From a virus: 58,817 nt of DNA. This document shows, piece after piece, positions 1 through 7,875 of this stretch. The stretch is from the IMG/VR virus record IMGVR_UViG_3300004460_000011, positions 1-58,817 of that record; one strand, given 5' to 3'. Numbering within the stretch: the stretch's first letter is position 1; each line of letters starts with the position of its first letter. The notes under the pieces were generated by a model, which saw only the letters and a list, made by a program, of their open reading frames with translations, did no database searches and was not told the origin of the DNA. The translations under genes were made by a program, and so were the position numbers.

Positions 1-863
1 TCCATATTATAATAAGTGCCTAATACATTATCAGTTGTAATGGTTCCTGTTGTAGTACTAGCCGTAGCAGCTCCAGTTGGTCCTTGTGGTCCTTGTGGCC
101 CTTGTTGACCAGTTGGTCCTTGTGGCCCTTGTTGACCAGTTGGTCCTTGTGGTCCTTGTTGACCAGTTGGTCCTTGTGGTCCTTGTGGTCCTTGTGGTCC
201 TTGTTGGCCAGCTGGTCCCTGAGGTCCTTGAGCACCACCGCCACCACCGCCACCGGTAGCACCCACATATTGAAATCCTGTTACATATAAATTAAAACCT
301 CCTGGATAATTACCACCTGAATTTGTATTAATAGCAGAAACTAAATCATTAGCTAAAAATAACAATCCCATATCATAATTCCATACCCATGCTACATAAC
401 CAGGAGTAGCATCTTGCTCTGCTGTTGTAAGAATTTCTTGTCCTCCAGCACTTGGATTACCACTCCATAATTTAATAGAATATCCTATAGATGCATTACC
501 ATTAGCTTGTGGTATAGAAGGTGGTTGAATCCAATTTTCTTCAACTCCACCAGATGGGGTGTCTAGTGTTGTATATGCAATCCATGTATTATCAGCACCT
601 GCAGTTACTCTACTTAATTGTAACGGTGATGCTGTTGTAGTTTCTCTAATATTGGTTGGGTCGGCAGCTGCATTAGATTGTGCAGTTGCTATATTAGCCG
701 CAACTGGAATAAGATTATAATTGGTTAATATTCTCGCTGGAATAACTTTAGGACTAAATGATAATTTAGACTCATACCATCTTGCCCCTGAATCAGCGTC
801 TATAACACCACCAGCCTGTACCTTAAAGGTTAACTTATTTACATCAGTTGTACTAAATCCCAT
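1..863 (-). CDS. Collagen-like tail fibre/adhesin, C-terminus cut by window edge
   Basis: An open frame starts at ATG 863-861 and runs without a stop off the left edge, giving 287 complete codons. The N-terminal ~210 residues (beginning [19 protein letters not shown]) are an unrecognised, probably beta-rich domain. A glycine run and about 17 Gly-X-Y triplets of the GPQ/GPT/GQQ kind follow, then the start of a C-terminal domain (TTTGTITTD...GTYYNMD). The same C-terminal sequence is present in the gene at the right end of the window. Collagen-like stalks in phages form trimeric fibre shafts, so a host-binding fibre is the likely role. It is the last gene of a run of fibre genes, 39 bp after its neighbour. 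No Shine-Dalgarno sequence precedes the ATG. The structural class is fairly sure; the exact role is inferred. Confidence 0.8.
   Translation of the reverse strand, partial: MGFSTTDVNKLTFKVQAGGVIDADSGARWYESKLSFSPKVIPARILTNYNLIPVAANIATAQSNAAADPTNIRETTTASPLQLSRVTAGADNTWIAYTTLDTPSGGVEENWIQPPSIPQANGNASIGYSIKLWSGNPSAGGQEILTTAEQDATPGYVAWVWNYDMGLLFLANDLVSAINTNSGGNYPGGFNLYVTGFQYVGATGGGGGGGAQGPQGPAGQQGPQGPQGPQGPTGQQGPQGPTGQQGPQGPTGQQGPQGPQGPTGAATASTTTGTITTDNVLGTYYNM
74..231 (-). repeat. Collagen-like Gly-X-Y coding repeat
   Basis: Tandem 9-bp units, read on this strand as GGTCCTTGTGG variants, encode GPQ, GPT and GQQ triplets. The array is nearly the same as the one at 58601-58768 and is a likely site of assembly collapse and recombination. 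Confidence 0.9.
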
Positions 864-902
864 TTATATTGATTTCTTTTTATATTTATTCATCTTTATA
901 TC

Positions 903-3668
903 TTACCCTACCTCAGTTGTTCCGTTTGCATAAACTAATGTTACTATAGCGCTATCGATTCTTTGTGAAGTATCAATTAATTGTATTTCAATATAAAATC
1001 CTTCTAACGCATTAGATCCACCAAAAGTACCAGTTACTGTGTTACTCACTGTACTACCTGTTCTACATTGCCCTGAGCCATCTGCATTATCTATTGAAGT
1101 TGGAGGATCAGTAAATACTCCACTATTAAAACCTACACCATGCATTGAATGTGGAACTGCTGCAAAACCGATATTAGAAGATGTTGGTGAATTTTTCTTT
1201 CTTATATAAATTCTCATATTTGAATTTAGTAAAGAAGTAAATGCCGTTCCTCCAGTAAAAGTTCCAGTAAATGCTATTTCAAATGAAGCAATTACTAAAG
1301 CAGGATTAGCAGTTGTTTCAAATAATCTATGATATACTCCTGGATTAGTTAATGAAGTATAATCAGGGTTAGCAGTACCTAAATCTGGTTTATATCCTGA
1401 AACATTAGGTATTGTAGTATTATATCCACCACTTGGGCTATTACTTGAAGAACCATTATCTCTAAAGAATTTAAACGGTGTAACAATATTACTTCCTACA
1501 GTACATGCATTAGTAAACGGCCCGGCTGAACCAGATCCATTTGGAGTCTGTGTAGCATCTGCCAAACTTAAATTAGAATTCCATGCACTATATGCAGCAC
1601 CACCTCTTACTAATCTATATTGTTCATCTATAAAAGTTTCCCTTAATGTTGGATTACTTCCATTATTACCAGTAGTATTATAAGTATCTATTAATATAGA
1701 CTGTCCTGGTGTAGAAGTTTTTTGGGCTCCATTAGTCCAAGGGTCATACGGCCTAGCATTAATGCTTGCAGTCGAAGCTCTAAATCTCCAATTGCTATTA
1801 TTAATTGCCCAAGCAGTATATTCCCAGTCAATGTCTTGGTCATTATCTTCATCATTCCAATCTGTCCAAGTTCCTAAGTTACTACTAAATGGATAAGGTG
1901 CTTGTTGTAATGTTGGTAAATTATAATTTGGCCCTTGTGCTAATAGATTATATGTAGCACCACTACCAGATCTTCCTTGCGTATTTGCATTCCAATTATC
2001 AATTTCATTTACATTTATTGTAAATTGAGAACCGTCTACATAGTATTCTACACCACTTAAATGTTTTGTTTGAATTTGTCCAACCGTTTCTGCTATTGTC
2101 ACAGTTCCTGTTATAACTGATGAAGTTGGATTAGTATCAAAGAATACATCATTACTTTCTGCAACATATGAAGTAGAGCCTGTACCATTAGGACCAAAAT
2201 AAGGATATACATTTCCAGTATCCGTTACCGCATCAGTTTTCATTGAAATTTCAACATGAAAACGACCACCAGTATAACCAGCAGTTGCTAAAATATCGCC
2301 TATCTGTATTGTTACTGATACTGTAGCTTTAAATTTTGTAGTATCTGCTGACACAGTTCCAATAGTTACACTTATTTTAGTTGATCCACTAGTGGATGTA
2401 CCTGCTGCTGATAATGCGCCAGTAGTAAATGTATCTAATGAAGTTATACCATCAGCATCATAAACAGTTACAGTAATAGTAGCTGCATCAGGCAATGTTG
2501 TACTAGGATCACTAAATCCTGTACATACACCTGCTGTCGTAAACGTAAGATTACCATTTGCTGATGTATATGAAGGTTTATTGTTTGATGCCCATATTGC
2601 ATTAGCACCTCCACCCGTTCTATATGGAGATCCTTCGCCACCATTAGGAATACTTATTCTTGGTGATGAAGGAAATGATTGTGTATCCATTACTGCACTA
2701 CCTTGTGCATTAGTTTTATTAAAATAAGGAGCAAATGTTGGTGTTGGAATGTAAACATTTACTTGACCAGGAGTTCCACTATCTTCCGCCAATACATCAA
2801 CACCAATAAAATTCATGGTAGTATAATTTCCTATTGTTGTTCCCTCGTCTGCAACAGTAAGACTACCTCCACCTGCCGATGAAATAGTTATATTATTATT
2901 ACCATCATCTTCAAGTGTAATATTAGATCCTTCTTTTAAGAATACTGTATCAGTTGATCCAACACTAGGTACTAAATTAATACCTGCTGTTGTTGCTGTA
3001 ACTGTTGCAATTACACCTGTTACATCATCACCCGGACCATCTACAGTAAATGTATCACCTGGTGCATAATCCGCACCTGCTGCAACTACAGTTATTTGAT
3101 TTGCATCTATAACACCACCTGAAACAGTTCCTACTAATACTGTTAAGTTTCCATCACCGTTACCTGTAACTACTGTTGTTGCTAAAGTAGAGCCAGCCAC
3201 GTATAAAGTTCCTCCTGATGGATTAGTTAATGTCAATGCTGGTCCAGATTGTGAACTTGTTAAATCATAAGTATCACCTACTCCACTTGGTCCTTGTGGA
3301 CCTTGTTCACCAGTTAATCCTTGTGGACCTTGTGGACCTTGTTCACCAGTTAAACCTTGTGGTCCTTGTGGCCCTTGGGGACCTTGTGTACCACTACCTG
3401 CACCTACAAATAACCAATTATTTGCTACTGTATAGTTGGCAGCATCCTGTAAAACATAAACTCCATTATTAGCAGGTGTAGCATCATTCCATACAGTAAC
3501 AGTTAAACCATTAAATACATAAATACCACCGTCTAAAGCAGTCCATGTTGCTGTTAAAACTAAATCTGATTTAGAAGGTACAACAATCCTAGCATCTAAC
3601 GGTGCACCAACTTGTGGTTCAAAGTTATTACTGAATCCTATTCCTCCGCTTGGTCTATTTCCTGCCAT
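903..3668 (-). CDS. Large collagen-containing fibre protein
   Basis: This 921-residue protein is predicted to be a virion fibre. Residues ~1-95 ([19 protein letters not shown]...) are a module shared with the N-terminus of the next gene upstream (3678-4979): both read NFEPQ, SPLDAR or APLDAR, and TPANNGVY at equivalent positions. About 12 Gly-X-Y triplets follow ([12 protein letters not shown] pattern, ~residues 93-128). The remaining ~790 residues are Thr/Ser/Asn/Gly-rich and look like beta-structured receptor-binding or shaft domains. I recognise no named family there. The gene lies 9 bp from its upstream neighbour with no Shine-Dalgarno sequence and is probably co-transcribed with it. Confidence 0.75.
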   Translation of the reverse strand: MAGNRPSGGIGFSNNFEPQVGAPLDARIVVPSKSDLVLTATWTALDGGIYVFNGLTVTVWNDATPANNGVYVLQDAANYTVANNWLFVGAGSGTQGPQGPQGPQGLTGEQGPQGPQGLTGEQGPQGPSGVGDTYDLTSSQSGPALTLTNPSGGTLYVAGSTLATTVVTGNGDGNLTVLVGTVSGGVIDANQITVVAAGADYAPGDTFTVDGPGDDVTGVIATVTATTAGINLVPSVGSTDTVFLKEGSNITLEDDGNNNITISSAGGGSLTVADEGTTIGNYTTMNFIGVDVLAEDSGTPGQVNVYIPTPTFAPYFNKTNAQGSAVMDTQSFPSSPRISIPNGGEGSPYRTGGGANAIWASNNKPSYTSANGNLTFTTAGVCTGFSDPSTTLPDAATITVTVYDADGITSLDTFTTGALSAAGTSTSGSTKISVTIGTVSADTTKFKATVSVTIQIGDILATAGYTGGRFHVEISMKTDAVTDTGNVYPYFGPNGTGSTSYVAESNDVFFDTNPTSSVITGTVTIAETVGQIQTKHLSGVEYYVDGSQFTINVNEIDNWNANTQGRSGSGATYNLLAQGPNYNLPTLQQAPYPFSSNLGTWTDWNDEDNDQDIDWEYTAWAINNSNWRFRASTASINARPYDPWTNGAQKTSTPGQSILIDTYNTTGNNGSNPTLRETFIDEQYRLVRGGAAYSAWNSNLSLADATQTPNGSGSAGPFTNACTVGSNIVTPFKFFRDNGSSSNSPSGGYNTTIPNVSGYKPDLGTANPDYTSLTNPGVYHRLFETTANPALVIASFEIAFTGTFTGGTAFTSLLNSNMRIYIRKKNSPTSSNIGFAAVPHSMHGVGFNSGVFTDPPTSIDNADGSGQCRTGSTVSNTVTGTFGGSNALEGFYIEIQLIDTSQRIDSAIVTLVYANGTTEVG
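3287..3391 (-). repeat. Collagen-like Gly-X-Y coding repeat
   Basis: About 12 Gly-X-Y triplets ([12 protein letters not shown] pattern) are encoded inside the fibre gene at 903-3668. The unit differs from the GQQ-type arrays at the contig ends. Confidence 0.85.
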
Positions 3669-3677
3669 ATTGTATTA

Positions 3678-4979
3678 TTATGATTTAAATCTATATTGCC
3701 CAGCACCTCTTGGATAACCTGCGTTATTTGTAAATCTAGTATAATTAATAATATTACCAGATCCTGTAGGTACTTCGTGTGTTGTTGCTGATGTTGTCCA
3801 ATCACTTAATGCTGAAGCCCCCCATTGGTTACTAAATGTATTAAAAAATTGTACTATATTTATTGTACTCCAACCAGCCTGTCCGCCACCTGCAATAGGA
3901 ATGTCTACTGTTTGCCTGTCAGCTGATGAAAATGATTCAGCTACTAATGATACTGTTGCATAACCTGACATACCAACTAATGATTGTTTAGTCATTGTAC
4001 TAATACTTGATGTAGTAGCAAATACGGGAAATACTCCTGTTATAGTTTTTGATATAGTACTTGTAGTTCCTGCTGATAATGCTCCAGGTGGATCAAAATC
4101 ACCACCTACACTATCTTTAGGCATTACTCCTGCATCAAATGAAACTGAATTTGTCCATGTATTTGCACCAGCTAAAATTGTATAAGCTCCTGTTGTTGCT
4201 TGGACTGGCCCTAAGCTACTTGAAGAAATAGGAGAAACTCCAGTACCATTAAAATTATATGTATTAGGTAATCCACTTCTTTTATTACTTGCAGAAGTAT
4301 ATTGCGGGTTTATAAGCCCTTGGTTAAATGTTGCATCAAGAGTTACTGGTACGTTTGCTCCAATTTCTTGAAATGACGCGCCTGGTGAAATTGATAAAGT
4401 AGCAGATGGTGCCGTTAATGCTGGATTTAATGTAGGATATAACATTTTATTCATCATTGCTTCAAAAGTTTCATTTGTAAACGTTTCCCCAGTTGGTATA
4501 TTATCAAAAGGTGAATTACCTGGAAACGGTTGAGGTGTTGGTGTAGCATTAGTATAAGAACCTAGGCCGCCTGAAATTGCAACTTCAATATTTCCTGATC
4601 CAGGCACAGCTTCTGTAACAGTAACCCCAGTTCCTGTAAAATCTATTTTTTTTACATCTGTAGTAATAGATGTTCCATCGTCTTCAATTTCAATAGCTTG
4701 GCCACTACCACCACCTACAAATTTCCAATTATTAATATCTTGGTAACCAGCAATACTTAATAATATATAGACACCATTATTAGCCGGGGTAGTATCTTCA
4801 GCAACCGCCACAGTCATACCTACATAAATATAAGAACCTCCATCATTAGCTACCCACGTGTCTGCTAAAAGCAAATCAGCTTGAGTAGGTACAATAGCTC
4901 TCGCATCAAGTGGTGAAGAAATTTGTGGTTCAAAATTTCCTGAAAAATTAAATAATCCGTTTGTTCTATTTCCTGCCAT
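3678..4979 (-). CDS. Mosaic fibre protein with shared N- and C-terminal modules
   Basis: This 433-residue protein is a hybrid of its two neighbours. Residues 1-96 match the N-terminus of the gene at 903-3668. Residues ~141-433 match the C-terminal part of the gene at 4989-6122. Shared signatures in the second module include MLYPTLNP, PQYTSAS, the MPKDS/QPKDS-GGDF motif and FATT. It lacks a collagen segment. This is the pattern expected of fibre genes evolving by domain exchange. A virion fibre or baseplate appendage role is inferred from composition and context. Confidence 0.7.
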   Translation of the reverse strand: MAGNRTNGLFNFSGNFEPQISSPLDARAIVPTQADLLLADTWVANDGGSYIYVGMTVAVAEDTTPANNGVYILLSIAGYQDINNWKFVGGGSGQAIEIEDDGTSITTDVKKIDFTGTGVTVTEAVPGSGNIEVAISGGLGSYTNATPTPQPFPGNSPFDNIPTGETFTNETFEAMMNKMLYPTLNPALTAPSATLSISPGASFQEIGANVPVTLDATFNQGLINPQYTSASNKRSGLPNTYNFNGTGVSPISSSSLGPVQATTGAYTILAGANTWTNSVSFDAGVMPKDSVGGDFDPPGALSAGTTSTISKTITGVFPVFATTSSISTMTKQSLVGMSGYATVSLVAESFSSADRQTVDIPIAGGGQAGWSTINIVQFFNTFSNQWGASALSDWTTSATTHEVPTGSGNIINYTRFTNNAGYPRGAGQYRFKS

Positions 4980-4988
4980 ATTATATTA

Positions 4989-6122
4989 TTATGTTGTAAA
5001 TTGTAATTGCCTAGCACCAATAGTATTACCATTGTGTGTATAGAGTTTATAAGCTACTGACGTACCATCAGGAGAATTTCTATTTTCATTAGTTACAGTA
5101 AATGCAGCTAAGCCATTAGGAACAACTTCAAATTGATTTGTAAATGGACTAAATTGTTTTAATCCTGTAATTGTCGACCAAGCAGCAGGTATTGATATTG
5201 CTTGCTTAGGGCCACTTGGGACTTCGGCAACCATAGATACTTGAATTGCTGAAGTCATTGATTGTAAACTCTGTGGTGAAAGTGTACCAGCAGTAGCAGT
5301 TGTTGCAAAGACACGGTATACACCTGTTATAGTTCTAGTAATAGTACTTGTTGTACCTGTTGGTAGTGGGTTACCAAAATCACCACCACTACTATCTTTT
5401 GGTTGAACACCAGCAGAATAATCAACTGATCCTGTCCAGGATTGTGATCCTAATAAAACCAAGTAATTTGAAACTGTTTGAGCGTTTGAGGTACTAGTGC
5501 TTGCAACTGTAGTAGGCAAACCTGTACCTGTATAATCATAATCTGTTGGAAGCCCACTTCTAAACGGGCTTGCTGATGTATATTGTGGACTTATAGATCC
5601 TCTATTAAGTGTTGCATTAAAATTTAATGTTCCTAATGTTGCACCAGTTTCCTGAAGACCTTGTTGAGTTAATGTAAATGTTGAAAAAGGGCTAGATAAT
5701 GATGGATTTAATGTTGGATATAACATGGCATTCATCATCTCTGTAAATGTTTGATCTGTAAATGTTGTACCTGCTGCAATATTAGCAAATGCACCAGTCC
5801 CTGGAAAGGATTGTGGCATAGCTGTTGTATTTGTATAATTACCTCCTCCACTATAAACAGGAATATTTAAAATTCCAGCACCCGATAATGTTGCAGGACC
5901 TGATGAACCTATTGTTGTTAATCCACCAAACGGTACGCCACCTTGTGCATTAATTGTTACAGTAGTACCTGATGGTGTGGTTACGGTATTAAGCGTAACA
6001 CCTGTCCCTGCTACAAGAACTGGGTTATATGTAGAGTCAATTAGATCTACTAATGAATCTTGCGTCATTAAATCTCCACTTTCAAAAAGTGCTTTTAATT
6101 GATACTTAAGTAATACGGACAT
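4989..6122 (-). CDS. Fibre-like virion protein with shared C-terminal module
   Basis: This 377-residue protein starts MSVLLKYQLKALFESGDLM, an N-terminus unlike its neighbours that may be a different attachment helix. A short glycine/threonine-rich linker leads to residues ~95-377, which are homologous by eye to residues ~141-433 of the next gene downstream (MLYPTLNP, PQYTSAS, QPKDSSGGDF). Composition is Thr/Ser/Gly-rich and Cys-free, typical of extracellular phage fibres. It is the first gene of the fibre run here. The A-rich leader has no Shine-Dalgarno sequence. Confidence 0.65.
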   Translation of the reverse strand: MSVLLKYQLKALFESGDLMTQDSLVDLIDSTYNPVLVAGTGVTLNTVTTPSGTTVTINAQGGVPFGGLTTIGSSGPATLSGAGILNIPVYSGGGNYTNTTAMPQSFPGTGAFANIAAGTTFTDQTFTEMMNAMLYPTLNPSLSSPFSTFTLTQQGLQETGATLGTLNFNATLNRGSISPQYTSASPFRSGLPTDYDYTGTGLPTTVASTSTSNAQTVSNYLVLLGSQSWTGSVDYSAGVQPKDSSGGDFGNPLPTGTTSTITRTITGVYRVFATTATAGTLSPQSLQSMTSAIQVSMVAEVPSGPKQAISIPAAWSTITGLKQFSPFTNQFEVVPNGLAAFTVTNENRNSPDGTSVAYKLYTHNGNTIGARQLQFTT

Positions 6123-6149
6123 AGCAGTTGATAGTATTTGTTTTATTTA

Positions 6150-6542
6150 TCAACCCTTCATGATATTTAAAAACTTATCAAATGATACTAGGTGCTTTTT
6201 CTTCTTTTTCTTTTTCTTCTTTTTAATAGGCTCCAATAAATCACCGCTTCCGGTTTGTTGGCTACTAAAAGAATTTGCAGAACCTGGATTCCCAGGAAGT
6301 GTAGCATTACCCATGCTCTGAACATTCATGTTCGGATTAAGGTTTACTGTACCGGACTCGTTTTCTCCTATCTTGTTAGGTATTTCTTTTTCGTCAGTTT
6401 TAACAAAATCTTCTAATGTTTTAACTGGCAATTTTGACAACTCTTTAACCTCATCTGAAACATCAGAGGATTTAAGTTCTCCTTTTTTATATTGTAATGC
6501 TAATGCAAAAAATCTTCTTTGCGCTTTTGATTGAGCTGGCAT
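6150..6542 (-). CDS. DUF3008-like small protein with poly-lysine tract
   Basis: This 130-residue protein has an N-terminus (MPAQSKAQRRFFALAL..., then LEDFVKT...IPNKI) that resembles DUF3008, a small uncharacterised family whose members start MPA-S-K-x-Q and end with a DFA-T-K-x-LP-like segment. A low-complexity middle (NMNVQSMGNATLPGNPGSAN) is followed by ten consecutive lysines at DNA 6195-6224, then HLVSFDKFLNIMKG. The basic tail suggests nucleic-acid or acidic-scaffold binding, but this is inference. It overlaps the stop of the upstream nucleotidyltransferase gene by one base, so the two are probably translationally coupled. The family match is from memory. Confidence 0.6.
   Translation of the reverse strand: MPAQSKAQRRFFALALQYKKGELKSSDVSDEVKELSKLPVKTLEDFVKTDEKEIPNKIGENESGTVNLNPNMNVQSMGNATLPGNPGSANSFSSQQTGSGDLLEPIKKKKKKKKKKHLVSFDKFLNIMKG
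6195..6224 (-). repeat. A-rich tract encoding ten lysines
   Basis: Thirty bases of mixed AAA and AAG codons encode ten lysines near the C-terminus of the DUF3008-like protein. Such tracts are prone to polymerase slippage and ribosome pausing. Confidence 0.85.
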
Positions 6543-7864
6543 TATTTAATGTTCTTTTTTAAGAATGCTGTACAAAAATTTAATAATTCTTTTCTTGCTG
6601 GAGCAATATCACTCTTTTCTGTTGCAGGGCCACTTTTCCATTCTATCCAACCTTCTACTATTTCTTCTAATCCTTCTTCAAGACCACGCATAAGTTCAAT
6701 ATACTCTTCATTAATTTTACTTTCATTATAACTAACAATATCAGAATATTTAATTTCGTGTTCTCCGCCGTCTTGATCTAATGCAAAAATCGTTTTATCT
6801 CCCCACATCGAATCATTATCATCGTTACCATTATCAAATGCATAAATAACATATTCTTGGCCGTTACCTAATTGAATCATACCATCATCTTTTTTCATGG
6901 CTTTAATTAGACTCTTTTTATTAAATTTTGCTTCATTAATTTTAAAGCTATCTAATGATTTTAAATTTTTCATATTTTCATTTTCTTTTATTGGTTGCAT
7001 TATAGTTTGTAATGGTTTATAAAATCCATGTATACTTTTAGGAGTCATTTTCTTAAAAGTCTTTTCATCATCTATCTTTAAAGCATTACGAACTTTAGAT
7101 GCTGATATATTTTCTTCACCTCTTTTTATTTCAAATCCTTTAAAGCTTGGGTCAACTCCTAAATCATCTCGATATGATTGTTTATTAATCATATTACCGT
7201 ATGCTTTCTTTCTATCAGTACCATAACCCCACATCATAGGTTCATATGTTGGTCTTGCTGCTGCAAACATTGTATCAATTGCTCCATTAGGAACTACAAA
7301 GCTTGCTTCTAAAAAAGGATATTGCTTTTTCATTTTAGCAAACATAGCTTGTTGCATATCTTCATCAAATGGCCTTTTCTCTGGATCAGCTTTACCACCT
7401 CTTACCATATAAACTACAACAGGTAAACCATTTTCTTTATACATTTTTTCAAATACTTTAACATGACCTAATGTAAAAGGTTGAAATCTACCAACAAACA
7501 TGTTTACTGGTTTTTTACCTTTTTCTTTATGAGGTACATTTAAAGCTTCATTAAGTATTGTGGTTTTATTCTTTACTCTTAATCCATAAGGAGAAAGTGA
7601 AAAAGTTTTGATTCCTGCTTGGTCTTCACTGATATTAAATAAAGTTTTATTTCTACCTAACCATCTTTTATTAGCGCTAAGCTCTGAAAGAATTTTAGAC
7701 ATTTCTTCTTCAGTAATATGACCATCTGAAATAGCATCTAAAATTACACTTCTGATTCTAGCATTTGTAGATACATTCTTAGCAGGATATGCCTCTGTAT
7801 ATCTTCTCTTTACTACAATCTTTTTTTCATTTAAGAAATTATTTAAATCATTTATGTTATCCAT
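6542..7864 (-). CDS. HIGH-motif nucleotidyltransferase (NMN adenylyltransferase-like)
   Basis: This 440-residue protein has a central domain (~119-290) with GRFQPFTLGH (residues 125-134), the HIGH-type nucleotide-binding motif of the NadM/cytidylyltransferase superfamily, and ISASKVRNAL (253-262), equivalent to the ISxTxxR motif. Enzymes of this family join a nucleotide to NMN, FMN or a phosphoalcohol with release of pyrophosphate. NMN to NAD is the best guess, but the substrate is unproven. The catalytic domain is flanked by two prohead-protease-like sites, LNE106|A107 and INE311|A312. The second sits in MKNLKSLDSFKINEA, which looks like an old N-terminal leader now fused inside the protein. 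The C-terminal ~130 residues are unrecognised. The start lies 12 bp after the upstream gene. Confidence 0.75.
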   Translation of the reverse strand: MDNINDLNNFLNEKKIVVKRRYTEAYPAKNVSTNARIRSVILDAISDGHITEEEMSKILSELSANKRWLGRNKTLFNISEDQAGIKTFSLSPYGLRVKNKTTILNEALNVPHKEKGKKPVNMFVGRFQPFTLGHVKVFEKMYKENGLPVVVYMVRGGKADPEKRPFDEDMQQAMFAKMKKQYPFLEASFVVPNGAIDTMFAAARPTYEPMMWGYGTDRKKAYGNMINKQSYRDDLGVDPSFKGFEIKRGEENISASKVRNALKIDDEKTFKKMTPKSIHGFYKPLQTIMQPIKENENMKNLKSLDSFKINEAKFNKKSLIKAMKKDDGMIQLGNGQEYVIYAFDNGNDDNDSMWGDKTIFALDQDGGEHEIKYSDIVSYNESKINEEYIELMRGLEEGLEEIVEGWIEWKSGPATEKSDIAPARKELLNFCTAFLKKNIK

Positions 7865-7875
7865 ATCTTATATAT

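Noticed and set aside
74-231. CRISPR-like array of short GGTCCTTGTGG repeats
   Set aside because: The units are 9 bp, without spacers, in frame, and encode collagen-like triplets.
20-268. Minus-strand and plus-strand frames rich in DHKDQL or LVVLV repeats at the left end
   Set aside because: These are out-of-frame readings of the collagen-coding array; the true frame runs from 863 to the edge with Gly-X-Y triplets.
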